Part shown: one piece after another, positions 51,183 to 64,000 of the stretch
Layout: each line of letters begins with the position of its first letter
Numbering within the stretch: position 1 is the stretch's first letter
Assembly (NCBI RefSeq): GCF_910592395.1
Contig: NC_088326.1
Coordinates: forward strand, 6,079,001-6,143,000
Direction of reading: 5' to 3'
DNA from: Lineus longissimus
Lineage: Eukaryota; Nemertea; Pilidiophora; Heteronemertea; Lineidae
DNA length: 64,000 bases
Position numbers and translations under genes: made by a program
Notes under the pieces: model-generated
Database searches by the model: none
What the model saw: only the letters and a program-made list of their open reading frames with translations
Told to the model about the DNA's origin: nothing

Positions 51183-51726
51183 AAGGTACATTTCAGGGGT
51201 TAACATTTTGAGATTTTTTTCAAACTAATGTAGATGACATCCCACAACTCTCCAACAAAGGAAAGTCATATCTGGACATTTTTGGAGAAATGAGAGACAT
51301 TTCAAAGAGTGGTACAACTGTGCCAAAGCGACGAAAGAGGACAAAATCGACAAAAAGTCATGTTTTTGCAGCCAACAGCACCAAATTCAAATACCTGCCC
51401 TGGCCAGAATAAGCAAGCTATGGAGCTGAAAATTTAGGATGTGATTTAGAAATATCTTTGCTGCTTAGGGCACAACTTTCAGAATCAAGGCCTAAGTAGT
51501 TTCAAAGAAATTGCAAAATGAATGGCAACACAACAAGACTTGTAAAAATGAAACTGAACTTAGACCAGGGTTAGGTTGACTCTTATTTGGGTCAAATTAA
51601 GTTTTTTTCTCATTATTTTAGCTTGTTTTGACCTTAAATCATCGGCAATACAATATTCTAAATGAATTAGAGTGATTTGAGCACATTCAAATTTTTCACT
51701 ATATTGACCCAAAATGTAGTGTAAAT
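51183..51726. repeat. Satellite module B, first copy
   Basis: B starts AAGGTACATTTCAGGGG and ends ATGTAGTGTAAAT. Other copies start at 51727, 52720, 53264, 54257, 54801, 55346, 56339, 57332, 58325, 59318, 59862, 60855, 61848, 62841 and 63834 (the last cut by the window). Direct B-B junctions read GTAAATAAGG, or GTAAATGAAGG at 55344. B is the only module that follows itself, which fits it being the original satellite. Confidence 0.85.
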
Positions 51727-54700
51727 AAGGTACATTTCAGGGGTTAACATTTTGAGATTTTTTTCAAACTAATGTAGATGACATCCCACAACTCTCCAAC
51801 AAAGGAAAGTCATATCTTGACATTTTTGGAGAAATGAGAGACATTTCAAAGAGTGGTACAACTGTGCCAAAGCGACGAAAGAGGACAAAATCGACAAAAA
51901 GTCATGATTTTGCAGCCAACAGCACCAAATTCAAAGACCTGCCCTGGCCAGAATAAGCAAGCTATGGAGCTGAAAATTTAGGATGTGATTTAGAAATATC
52001 TTTGCTGCTTAGGGCACAACTTTCAGAATCAAGGCCTAAGTAGTTTCAAAGAAATTACAAAATGAATGGCAACACAACAAGACTTGTAAAAATGAAACTG
52101 AACTTAGACCAGGGTTAGGTTGACTCTTATTTGGGTCAAATTAAGTTTTTTTCTCATTATTTTAGCTTGTTTTGACCTTAAATCATCGGCAATACAATAT
52201 TCTAAATGAATTAGAGTGATTTGAGCACATTCAAATTTTTCACTATATTGACCCAAAATGTAGTGTAAATAGAGACAAGACCACAATTGATTTTTTAAGC
52301 CTTTTAGCAGTTAAATTGTCAATGTTTGACCGCGACGCATCAAAGAACGCGTGGTGTTGTGAATCTGAAATTTAGATTATGTTATTCCGGACAGTCGGGC
52401 AAGTAAATGGTGAAAAATAAAATGGTGATTGACCACGGAAATTTTTTGATAATCGACAAATTAGACAGACTTTGATATTTCCACTCTTTTCAGCCAACTG
52501 GCAGAAAAAACTCAAAACACGCCCCCTATTACCCAATTAGCAAAATTCGAAATTAATTTTTTCATCAAATAATTTCTTTATATCTGTAGACTTGCCACAA
52601 CAAATGTTTTTTCAATACCTCTCCAAATATGTACTTGAGAGTTAAAAACATGCACTCGTCTAATTGATAGGCCTCGACCCTCCAACCTATGAATATTCAT
52701 TAGTGGTCTTGTCTCAATGAAGGTACATTTCAGGGGTTAACATTTTGAGATTTTTTTCAAACTAATGTAGATGACATCCCACAACTCTCCAACAAAGGAA
52801 AGTCATATCTGGACATTTTTGGAGAAATGAGAGACATTTCAAAGAGTGGTACAACTGTGCCAAAGCGACGAAAGAGGACAAAATCGACAAAAAGTCATGA
52901 TTTTGCAGCCAACAGCACCAAATTCAAAGACCTGCCCTGGCCAGAATAAGCAAGCTATGGAGCTGAAAATTTAGGATGTGATTTAGAAATATCTTTGCTG
53001 CTTAGGGCACAACTTTCAGAATCAAGGCCTAAGTTGTTTCAAAGAAAATACAAAATGAATGGCAACACAACAAGACTTGTAAAAATGAAACTGAACTTAG
53101 ACCAGGGTTAGGTTGACTCTTATTTGGGTCAAATTAAGTTTTTTTCTCATTATTTTAGCTTGTTTTGACCTTAAATCATCGGCAATACAATATTCTAAAT
53201 GAATTAGAGTGATTTGAGCACATTCAAATTTTTCACTATATTGACCCAAAATGTAGTGTAAATAAGGTACATTTCAGGGGTTAACATTTTGAGATTTTTT
53301 TCAAACTAATGTAGATGACATCCCACAACTCTCTAACAAAGCAAAGTCATATCTTGACATTTTTGGAGAAATGAGAGACATTTCAAAGAGTGGTACAACT
53401 GTGCCAAAGCGACGAAAGAGGACAAAATCGACAAAAAGTCATGATTTTGCAGCCAACAGCACCAAATTCAAAGACCTGCCCTGGCCAGAATAAGCAAGCT
53501 ATGGAGCTGAAAATTTAGGATGTGATTTAGAAATATCTTTGCTGCTTAGGGCACAACTTTCAGAATCAAGGCCTAAGTAGTTTCAAAGAAATTACAAAAT
53601 GAATGGCAACACAACAAGACTTGTAAAAATGAAACTGAACTTAGACCAGGGTTAGGTTGACTCTTATTTGGGTCAAATTAAGTTTTTTTCTCATTATTTT
53701 AGCTTGTTTTGACCTTAAATCATCGGCAATACAATATTCTAAATGAATTAGAGTGATTTGAGCACATTCAAATTTTTCACTATATTGACCCAAAATGTAG
53801 TGTAAATAGAGACAAGACCACAATTGATTTTTTAAGCCTTTTAGCAGTTAAATTGTCAATGTTTGACCGCGACGCATCAAAGAACGCGTGGTGTTGTGAA
53901 TCTGAAATTTAGATTATGTTATTCCGGACAGTCGGGCAAGTAAATGGTGAAAAATAAAATGGTGATTGACCACGGAATTTTTTTGATAATCGACAAATTA
54001 GACAGACTTTGATATTTCCACTCTTTTCAGCCAACTGGCAGAAAAAACTCAAAACACGCCACCTATTACCCAATTAGCAAAATTCGAAATTAATTTTTTC
54101 ATCAAATAATTTCTTTATATCTGTAGACTTGCCACAACAAATGTTTTTTCAATACCTCTCCAAATATGTACTTGAGAGTTAAAAACATGCACTCGTCTAA
54201 TTGATAGGCCTCGACCCTCCAACCTATGAATATTCATTAGTGGTCTTGTCTCAATGAAGGTACATTTCAGGGGTTAACATTTTGAGATTTTTTTCAAACT
54301 AATGTAGATGACATCCCACAACTCTCCAACAAAGGAAAGTCATATCTGGACATTTTTGGAGAAATGAGAGACATTTCAAAGAGTGGTACAACTGTGCCAA
54401 AGCGACGAAAGAGGACAAAATCGACAAAAAGTCATGATTTTGCAGCCAACAGCACCAAATTCAAAGACCTGCCCTGGCCAGAATAAGCAAGCTATGGAGC
54501 TGAAAATTTAGGATGTGATTTAGAAATATCTTTGCTGCTTAGGGCACAACTTTCAGAATCAAGGCCTAAGTTGTTTCAAAGAAAATACAAAATGAATGGC
54601 AACACAACAAGACTTGTAAAAATGAAACTGAACTTAGACCAGGGTTAGGTTGACTCTTATTTGGGTCAAATTAAGTTTTTTTCTCATTATTTTAGCTTGT

Positions 54701-57700
54701 TTTGACCTTAAATCATCGGCAATACAATATTCTAAATGAATTAGAGTGATTTGAGCACATTCAAATTTTTCACTATATTGACCCAAAATGTAGTGTAAAT
54801 AAGGTACATTTCAGGGGTTAACATTTTGAGATTTTTTTCAAACTAATGTAGATGACATCCCACAACTCTCTAACAAAGCAAAGTCATATCTTGACATTTT
54901 TGGAGAAATGAGAGACATTTCAAAGAGTGGTACAACTGTGCCAAAGCGACGAAAGAGGACAAAATCGACAAAAAGTCATGATTTTGCAGCCAACAGCACC
55001 AAATTCAAAGACCTGCCCTGGCCAGAATAAGCAAGCTATGGAGCTGAAAATTTAGGATGTGATTTAGAAATATCTTTGCTGCTTAGGGCACAACTTTCAG
55101 AATCAAGGCCTAAGTAGTTTCAAAGAAATTACAAAATGAATGGCAACACAACAAGACTTGTAAAAATGAAACTGAACTTAGACCAGGGTTAGGTTGACTC
55201 TTATTTGGGTCAAATTAAGTTTTTTTCTCATTATTTTAGCTTGTTTTGACCTTAAATCATCGGCAATACAATATTCTAAATGAATTAGAGTGATTTGAGC
55301 ACATTCAAATTTTTCACTATATTGACCCAAAATGTAGTGTAAATGAAGGTACATTTCAGGGGTTAACATTTTGAGATTTTTTTCAAACTAATGTAGATGA
55401 CATCCCACAACTCTCCAACAAAGGAAAGTCATATCTTGACATTTTTGGAGAAATGAGAGACATTTCAAAGAGTGGTACAACTGTGCCAAAGCGACGAAAG
55501 AGGACAAAATCGACAAAAAGTCATGATTTTGCAGCCAACAGCACCAAATTCAAAGACCTGCCCTGGCCAGAATAAGCAAGCTATGGAGCTGAAAATTTAG
55601 GATGTGATTTAGAAATATCTTTGCTGCTTAGGGCACAACTTTCAGAATCAAGGCCTAAGTAGTTTCAAAGAAATTACAAAATGAATGGCAACACAACAAG
55701 ACTTGTAAAAATGAAACTGAACTTAGACCAGGGTTAGGTTGACTCTTATTTGGGTCAAATTAAGTTTTTTTCTCATTATTTTAGCTTGTTTTGACCTTAA
55801 ATCATCGGCAATACAATATTCTAAATGAATTAGAGTGATTTGAGCACATTCAAATTTTTCACTATATTGACCCAAAATGTAGTGTAAATAGAGACAAGAC
55901 CACAATTGATTTTTTAAGCCTTTTAGCAGTTAAATTGTCAATGTTTGACCGCGACGCATCAAAGAACGCGTGGTGTTGTGAATCTGAAATTTAGATTATG
56001 TTATTCCGGACAGTCGGGCAAGTAAATGGTGAAAAATAAAATGGTGATTGACCACGGAAATTTTTTGATAATCGACAAATTAGACAGACTTTGATATTTC
56101 CACTCTTTTCAGCCAACTGGCAGAAAAAACTCAAAACACGCCACCTATTACCCAATTAGCAAAATTCGAAATTAATTTTTTCATCAAATAATTTCTTTAT
56201 ATCTGTAGACTTGCCACAACAAATGTTTTTTCAATACCTCTCCAAATATGTACTTGAGAGTTAAAAACATGCACTCGTCTAATTGAGAGGCCTGGACCCT
56301 CCAACCTATGAATATTCATTAGTGGTCTTGTCTCAATGAAGGTACATTTCAGGGGTTAACATTTTGAGATTTTTTTCAAACTAATGTAGATGACATCCCA
56401 CAACTCTCCAACAAAGGAAAGTCATATCTGGACATTTTTGGAGAAATGAGAGACATTTCAAAGAGTGGTACAACTGTGCCAAAGCGACGAAAGAGGACAA
56501 AATCGACAAAAAGTCATGATTTTGCAGCCAACAGCACCAAATTCAAAGACCTGCCCTGGCCAGAATAAGCAAGCTATGGAGCTGAAAATTTAGGATGTGA
56601 TTTAGAAATATCTTTGCTGCTTAGGGCACAACTTTCAGAATCAAGGCCTGAGTAGTTTCAAAGAAAATACAAAATGAATGGCAACACAACAAGACTTGTA
56701 AAAATGAAACTGAACTTAGACCAGGGTTAGGTTGACTCTTATTTGGGTCAAATTAAGTTTTTTTCTCATTATTTTAGCTTGTTTTGACCTTAAATCATCG
56801 GCAATACAATATTCTAAATGAATTAGAGTGATTTGAACACATTCAAATTTTTCACTATATTGACCCAAAATGTAGTGTAAATAGAGACTAGACCACAATT
56901 GATTTTTTAAGCCTTTTAGCAGTTAAATTGTCAATGTTTGACCGCGACGCATCAAAGAACGCGTGGTGTTGTGAATCTGAAATTTAGATTATGTTATTCC
57001 GGACAGTCGGGCAAGTAAATGGTGAAAAATAAAATGGTGATTGACCACGGAAATTTTTTGAAAATCGACAAATTAGACAGACTTTGATATTTCCACTCTT
57101 TTCAGCCAACTGGCAGAAAAAACTCAAAACACGCCACCTATCACCCAATTAGCAAAATTCGAAATTAATTTTTTCATCAAATAATTTCTTTATATCTGTA
57201 GACTTGCCACAACAAATGTTTTTTCAATACCTCTCCAAATATGTACTTGAGAGTTAAAAACATGCACTCGTCTAATTGATAGGCCTCGACCCTCCAACCT
57301 ATGAATATTCATTAGTGGTCTTGTCTCAATGAAGGTACATTTCAGGGGTTAACATTTTGAGATTTTTTTCAAACTAATGTAGATGACATCCCACAACTCT
57401 CCAACAAAGGAAAGTCATATCTTGACATTTTTGGAGAAATGAGAGACATTTCAAAGAGTGGTACAACTGTGCCAAAGCGACGAAAGAGGACAAAATCGAC
57501 AAAAAGTCATGATTTTGCAGCCAACAGCACCAAATTCAAAGACCTGCCCTGGCCAGAATAAGCAAGCTATGGAGCTGAAAATTTAGGATGTGATTTAGAA
57601 ATATCTTTGCTGCTTAGGGCACAACTTTCAGAATCAAGGCCTAAGTAGTTTCAAAGAAATTACAAAATGAATGGCAACACAACAAGACTTGTAAAAATGA

Positions 57701-60700
57701 AACTGAACTTAGACCAGGGTTAGGTTGACTCTTATTTGGGTCAAATTAAGTTTTTTTCTCATTATTTTAGCTTGTTTTGACCTTAAATCATCGGCAATAC
57801 AATATTCTAAATGAATTAGAGTGATTTGAACACATTCAAATTTTTCACTATATTGACCCAAAATGTAGTGTAAATAGAGACTAGACCACAATTGATTTTT
57901 TAAGCCTTTTAGCAGTTAAATTGTCAATGTTTGACCGCGACGCATCAAAGAACGCGTGGTGTTGTGAATCTGAAATTTAGATTATGTTATTCCGGACAGT
58001 CGGGCAAGTAAATGGTGAAAAATAAAATGGTGATTGACCACGGAAATTTTTTGAAAATCGACAAATTAGACAGACTTTGATATTTCCACTCTTTTCAGCC
58101 AACTGGCAGAAAAAACTCAAAACACGCCACCTATCACCCAATTAGCAAAATTCGAAATTAATTTTTTCATCAAATAATTTCTTTATATCTGTAGACTTGC
58201 CACAACAAATGTTTTTTCAATACCTCTCCAAATATGTACTTGAGAGTTAAAAACATGCACTCGTCTAATTGAGAGGCCTGGACCCTCCAACCTATGAATA
58301 TTCATTAGTGGTCTTGTCTCAATGAAGGTACATTTCAGGGGTTAACATTTTGAGATTTTTTTCAAACTAATGTAGATGACATCCCACAACTCTCCAACAA
58401 AGGAAAGTCATATCTGGACATTTTTGGAGAAATGAGAGACATTTCAAAGAGTGGTACAACTGTGCCAAAGCGACGAAAGAGGACAAAATCGACAAAAAGT
58501 CATGATTTTGCAGCCAACAGCACCAAATTCAAAGACCTGCCCTGGCCAGAATAAGCAAGCTATGGAGCTGAAAATTTAGGATGTGATTTAGAAATATCTT
58601 TGCTGCTTAGGGCACAACTTTCAGAATCAAGGCCTGAGTAGTTTCAAAGAAAATACAAAATGAATGGCAACACAACAAGACTTGTAAAAATGAAACTGAA
58701 CTTAGACCAGGGTTAGGTTGACTCTTATTTGGGTCAAATTAAGTTTTTTTCTCATTATTTTAGCTTGTTTTGACCTTAAATCATCGGCAATACAATATTC
58801 TAAATGAATTAGAGTGATTTGAACACATTCAAATTTTTCACTATATTGACCCAAAATGTAGTGTAAATAGAGACTAGACCACAATTGATTTTTTAAGCCT
58901 TTTAGCAGTTAAATTGTCAATGTTTGACCGCGACGCATCAAAGAACGCGTGGTGTTGTGAATCTGAAATTTAGATTATGTTATTCCGGACAGTCGGGCAA
59001 GTAAATGGTGAAAAATAAAATGGTGATTGACCACGGAAATTTTTTGAAAATCGACAAATTAGACAGACTTTGATATTTCCACTCTTTTCAGCCAACTGGC
59101 AGAAAAAACTCAAAACACGCCACCTATCACCCAATTAGCAAAATTCGAAATTAATTTTTTCATCAAATAATTTCTTTATATCTGTAGACTTGCCACAACA
59201 AATGTTTTTTCAATACCTCTCCAAATATGTACTTGAGAGTTAAAAACATGCACTCGTCTAATTGATAGGCCTCGACCCTCCAACCTATGAATATTCATTA
59301 GTGGTCTTGTCTCAATGAAGGTACATTTCAGGGGTTAACATTTTGAGATTTTTTTCAAACTAATGTAGATGACATCCCACAACTCTCCAACAAAGGAAAG
59401 TCATATCTTGACATTTTTGGAGAAATGAGAGACATTTCAAAGAGTGGTACAACTGTGCCAAAGCGACGAAAGAGGACAAAATCGACAAAAAGTCATGATT
59501 TTGCAGCCAACAGCACCAAATTCAAAGACCTGCCCTGGCCAGAATAAGCAAGCTATGGAGCTGAAAATTTAGGATGTGATTTAGAAATATCTTTGCTGCT
59601 TAGGGCACAACTTTCAGAATCAAGGCCTAAGTAGTTTCAAAGAAATTACAAAATGAATGGCAACACAACAAGACTTGTAAAAATGAAACTGAACTTAGAC
59701 CAGGGTTAGGTTGACTCTTATTTGGGTCAAATTAAGTTTTTTTCTCATTATTTTAGCTTGTTTTGACCTTAAATCATCGGCAATACAATATTCTAAATGA
59801 ATTAGAGTGATTTGAGCACATTCAAATTTTTCACTATATTGACCCAAAATGTAGTGTAAATAAGGTACATTTCAGGGGTTAACATTTTGAGATTTTTTTC
59901 AAACTAATGTAGATGACATCCCACAACTCTCCAACAAAGGAAAGTCATATCTTGACATTTTTGGAGAAATGAGAGACATTTCAAAGAGTGGTACAACTGT
60001 GCCAAAGCGACGAAAGAGGACAAAATCGACAAAAAGTCATGATTTTGCAGCCAACAGCACCAAATTCAAAGACCTGCCCTGGCCAGAATAAGCAAGCTAT
60101 GGAGCTGAAAATTTAGGATGTGATTTAGAAATATCTTTGCTGCTTAGGGCACAACTTTCAGAATCAAGGCCTAAGTAGTTTCAAAGAAATTACAAAATGA
60201 ATGGCAACACAACAAGACTTGTAAAAATGAAACTGAACTTAGACCAGGGTTAGGTTGACTCTTATTTGGGTCAAATTAAGTTTTTTTCTCATTATTTTAG
60301 CTTGTTTTGACCTTAAATCATCGGCAATACAATATTCTAAATGAATTAGAGTGATTTGAACACATTCAAATTTTTCACTATATTGACCCAAAATGTAGTG
60401 TAAATAGAGACTAGACCACAATTGATTTTTTAAGCCTTTTAGCAGTTAAATTGTCAATGTTTGACCGCGACGCATCAAAGAACGCGTGGTGTTGTGAATC
60501 TGAAATTTAGATTATGTTATTCCGGACAGTCGGGCAAGTAAATGGTGAAAAATAAAATGGTGATTGACCACGGAAATTTTTTGAAAATCGACAAATTAGA
60601 CAGACTTTGATATTTCCACTCTTTTCAGCCAACTGGCAGAAAAAACTCAAAACACGCCACCTATCACCCAATTAGCAAAATTCGAAATTAATTTTTTCAT

Positions 60701-63700
60701 CAAATAATTTCTTTATATCTGTAGACTTGCCACAACAAATGTTTTTTCAATACCTCTCCAAATATGTACTTGAGAGTTAAAAACATGCACTCGTCTAATT
60801 GATAGGCCTCGACCCTCCAACCTATGAATATTCATTAGTGGTCTTGTCTCAATGAAGGTACATTTCAGGGGTTAACATTTTGAGATTTTTTTCAAACTAA
60901 TGTAGATGACATCCCACAACTCTCCAACAAAGGAAAGTCATATCTTGACATTTTTGGAGAAATGAGAGACATTTCAAAGAGTGGTACAACTGTGCCAAAG
61001 CGACGAAAGAGGACAAAATCGACAAAAAGTCATGATTTTGCAGCCAACAGCACCAAATTCAAAGACCTGCCCTGGCCAGAATAAGCAAGCTATGGAGCTG
61101 AAAATTTAGGATGTGATTTAGAAATATCTTTGCTGCTTAGGGCACAACTTTCAGAATCAAGGCCTAAGTAGTTTCAAAGAAATTACAAAATGAATGGCAA
61201 CACAACAAGACTTGTAAAAATGAAACTGAACTTAGACCAGGGTTAGGTTGACTCTTATTTGGGTCAAATTAAGTTTTTTTCTCATTATTTTAGCTTGTTT
61301 TGACCTTAAATCATCGGCAATACAATATTCTAAATGAATTAGAGTGATTTGAACACATTCAAATTTTTCACTATATTGACCCAAAATGTAGTGTAAATAG
61401 AGACTAGACCACAATTGATTTTTTAAGCCTTTTAGCAGTTAAATTGTCAATGTTTGACCGCGACGCATCAAAGAACGCGTGGTGTTGTGAATCTGAAATT
61501 TAGATTATGTTATTCCGGACAGTCGGGCAAGTAAATGGTGAAAAATAAAATGGTGATTGACCACGGAAATTTTTTGAAAATCGACAAATTAGACAGACTT
61601 TGATATTTCCACTCTTTTCAGCCAACTGGCAGAAAAAACTCAAAACACGCCACCTATCACCCAATTAGCAAAATTCGAAATTAATTTTTTCATCAAATAA
61701 TTTCTTTATATCTGTAGACTTGCCACAACAAATGTTTTTTCAATACCTCTCCAAATATGTACTTGAGAGTTAAAAACATGCACTCGTCTAATTGATAGGC
61801 CTCGACCCTCCAACCTATGAATATTCATTAGTGGTCTTGTCTCAATGAAGGTACATTTCAGGGGTTAACATTTTGAGATTTTTTTCAAACTAATGTAGAT
61901 GACATCCCACAACTCTCCAACAAAGGAAAGTCATATCTTGACATTTTTGGAGAAATGAGAGACATTTCAAAGAGTGGTACAACTGTGCCAAAGCGACGAA
62001 AGAGGACAAAATCGACAAAAAGTCATGATTTTGCAGCCAACAGCACCAAATTCAAAGACCTGCCCTGGCCAGAATAAGCAAGCTATGGAGCTGAAAATTT
62101 AGGATGTGATTTAGAAATATCTTTGCTGCTTAGGGCACAACTTTCAGAATCAAGGCCTAAGTAGTTTCAAAGAAATTACAAAATGAATGGCAACACAACA
62201 AGACTTGTAAAAATGAAACTGAACTTAGACCAGGGTTAGGTTGACTCTTATTTGGGTCAAATTAAGTTTTTTTCTCATTATTTTAGCTTGTTTTGACCTT
62301 AAATCATCGGCAATACAATATTCTAAATGAATTAGAGTGATTTGAACACATTCAAATTTTTCACTATATTGACCCAAAATGTAGTGTAAATAGAGACTAG
62401 ACCACAATTGATTTTTTAAGCCTTTTAGCAGTTAAATTGTCAATGTTTGACCGCGACGCATCAAAGAACGCGTGGTGTTGTGAATCTGAAATTTAGATTA
62501 TGTTATTCCGGACAGTCGGGCAAGTAAATGGTGAAAAATAAAATGGTGATTGACCACGGAAATTTTTTGAAAATCGACAAATTAGACAGACTTTGATATT
62601 TCCACTCTTTTCAGCCAACTGGCAGAAAAAACTCAAAACACGCCACCTATCACCCAATTAGCAAAATTCGAAATTAATTTTTTCATCAAATAATTTCTTT
62701 ATATCTGTAGACTTGCCACAACAAATGTTTTTTCAATACCTCTCCAAATATGTACTTGAGAGTTAAAAACATGCACTCGTCTAATTGATAGGCCTCGACC
62801 CTCCAACCTATGAATATTCATTAGTGGTCTTGTCTCAATGAAGGTACATTTCAGGGGTTAACATTTTGAGATTTTTTTCAAACTAATGTAGATGACATCC
62901 CACAACTCTCCAACAAAGGAAAGTCATATCTTGATATTTTTGGAGAAATGAGAGACATTTCAAAGAGTGGTACAACTGTGCCAAAGCGACGAAAGAGGAC
63001 AAAATCGACAAAAAGTCATGATTTTGCAGCCAACAGCACCAAATTCAAAGACCTGCCCTGGCCAGAATAAGCAAGCTATGGAGCTGAAAATTTAGGATGT
63101 GATTTAGAAATATCTTTGCTGCTTAGGGCACAACTTTCAGAATCAAGGCCTAAGTAGTTTCAAAGAAATTGCAAAATGAATGGCAACACAACAAGACTTG
63201 TAAAAATGAAACTGAACTTAGACCAGGGTTAGGTTGACTCTTATTTGGGTCAAATTAAGTTTTTTTCTCATTATTTTAGCTTGTTTTGACCTTAAATCAT
63301 CGGCAATACAATATTCTAAATGAATTAGAGTGATTTGAGCACATTCAAATTTTTCACTATATTGACCCAAAATGTAGTGTAAATAGAGACAAGACCACAA
63401 TTGATTTTTTAAGCCTTTTAGCAGTTAAATTGTCAATGTTTGACCGCGACGCATCAAAGAACGCGTGGTGTTGTGAATCTGAAATTTAGATTATGTTATT
63501 CCGGACAGTCGGGCAAGTAAATGGTGAAAAATAAAATGGTGATTGACCACGGAAATTTTTTGATAATCGACAAATTAGACAGACTTTGATATTTCCACTC
63601 TTTTCAGCCAACTGGCAGAAAAAACTCAAAACACGCCACCTATTACCCAATTAGCAAAATTCGAAATTAATTTTTTCATCAAATAATTTCTTTATATCTG

Positions 63701-64000
63701 TAGACTTGCCACAACAAATGTTTTTTCAATACCTCTCCAAATATGTACTTGAGAGTTAAAAACATGCACTCGTCTAATTGAGAGGCCTGGACCCTCCAAC
63801 CTATGAATATTCATTAGTGGTCTTGTCTCAATGAAGGTACATTTCAGGGGTTAACATTTTGAGATTTTTTTCAAACTAATGTAGATGACATCCCACAACT
63901 CTCCAACAAAGGAAAGTCATATCTGGACATTTTTGGAGAAATGAGAGACATTTCAAAGAGTGGTACAACTGTGCCAAAGCGACGAAAGAGGACAAAATCG

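Larger units (their letters stand above)
50735..64000. repeat. Two-module satellite array (A 444 bp, B 544 bp)
   Basis: Module order is ABB ABB ABBB AB AB AB ABB AB AB AB AB, continuing past the window edge. AB repeats every 993 bp and ABB every 1,537 bp. Units differ by few substitutions. Two ABB units (52272-53807, 53809-55344) share private changes such as CTCTCTAACAAAGC, so they arose as one 1,537-bp higher-order unit. Units from 56884 to 62391 share GAGACTAGACC and TTTGAACAC, a younger 993-bp burst. Repeated 60-codon minus-strand ORFs are by-products. The first two bases of each junction are described under A and B. Confidence 0.95.

Noticed and set aside
52104-63400. Repeated 60-codon minus-strand ORFs every 993 or 1,537 bases
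   Set aside because: They copy with the satellite unit, have no family signature, and cover an AT-rich part of module B with no start context. By-product of the repeat.

Overview
The window is eukaryotic, almost certainly from a marine invertebrate animal. It holds a Polinton/Maverick-type virus-like element, then a dense patchwork of nested DNA transposons, Penelope-like and Ty3/gypsy retroelements and tRNA-derived SINEs, and finally a 13 kb satellite array. No tRNA, rRNA or CRISPR gene and no intact host gene was recognised. One possible host exon (PAN/apple-like) lies near 25 kb. The species cannot be decided from the sequence.

Region 1 (1-~14,980): a Polinton-like element, AT-rich and tightly packed. 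It encodes a protein-primed-type family B DNA polymerase with an endonuclease VII-like zinc insert (open at the left edge), a conserved 422-aa protein, an RVE-type integrase, a likely double jelly-roll major capsid protein, an A32/FtsK-like packaging ATPase, a zinc-ribbon protein, a penton-like minor capsid protein, several small membrane proteins and an OB-fold-like protein. All 15 visible gene starts, on both strands, carry an AATAAA core directly against or a few bases before the ATG. All three convergent gene junctions, and some others, carry inverted repeats. Together these suggest a self-contained, virus-like transcription programme. No capsid-maturation protease is visible. The right end appears to abut a broken HARBI1-like transposase.

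Region 2 (~15-50.7 kb): repeat-on-repeat. A duplicated segment (called R1 here) with a 320-codon ORF of unknown function plus tRNA-like SINE sequence occurs at about 16.3-20.06 kb (-), 32.4-35.3 kb (+) and 43.5-45.7 kb (-), with partial copies at 22.4-23.5 and 48.5-48.7 kb. Insertions into these copies can be delimited exactly by comparing filled and empty copies. They include two ~944-bp elements with 26-bp TIRs and 9-bp target duplications, a Tc1/mariner element with TA ends, and a GIY-YIG fragment inside an inverted repeat. Also present are a PIF/Harbinger element with TTA duplication (27,986-30,177), a decayed pogo-like transposase, and a 6.5 kb inverted repeat whose left arm is split by a Penelope-like element with a 16-bp target duplication. 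A decayed gypsy element without its RT core lies at 48.7-50.7 kb.

Region 3 (50,735-64,000, continuing past the edge): a satellite built from two modules. A is 444 bp with 13-bp terminal inverted repeats and B is 544 bp, arranged ABB ABB ABBB AB AB AB ABB AB AB AB AB. The junctions suggest that A was a small transposon inserted into an older B satellite and then co-amplified.
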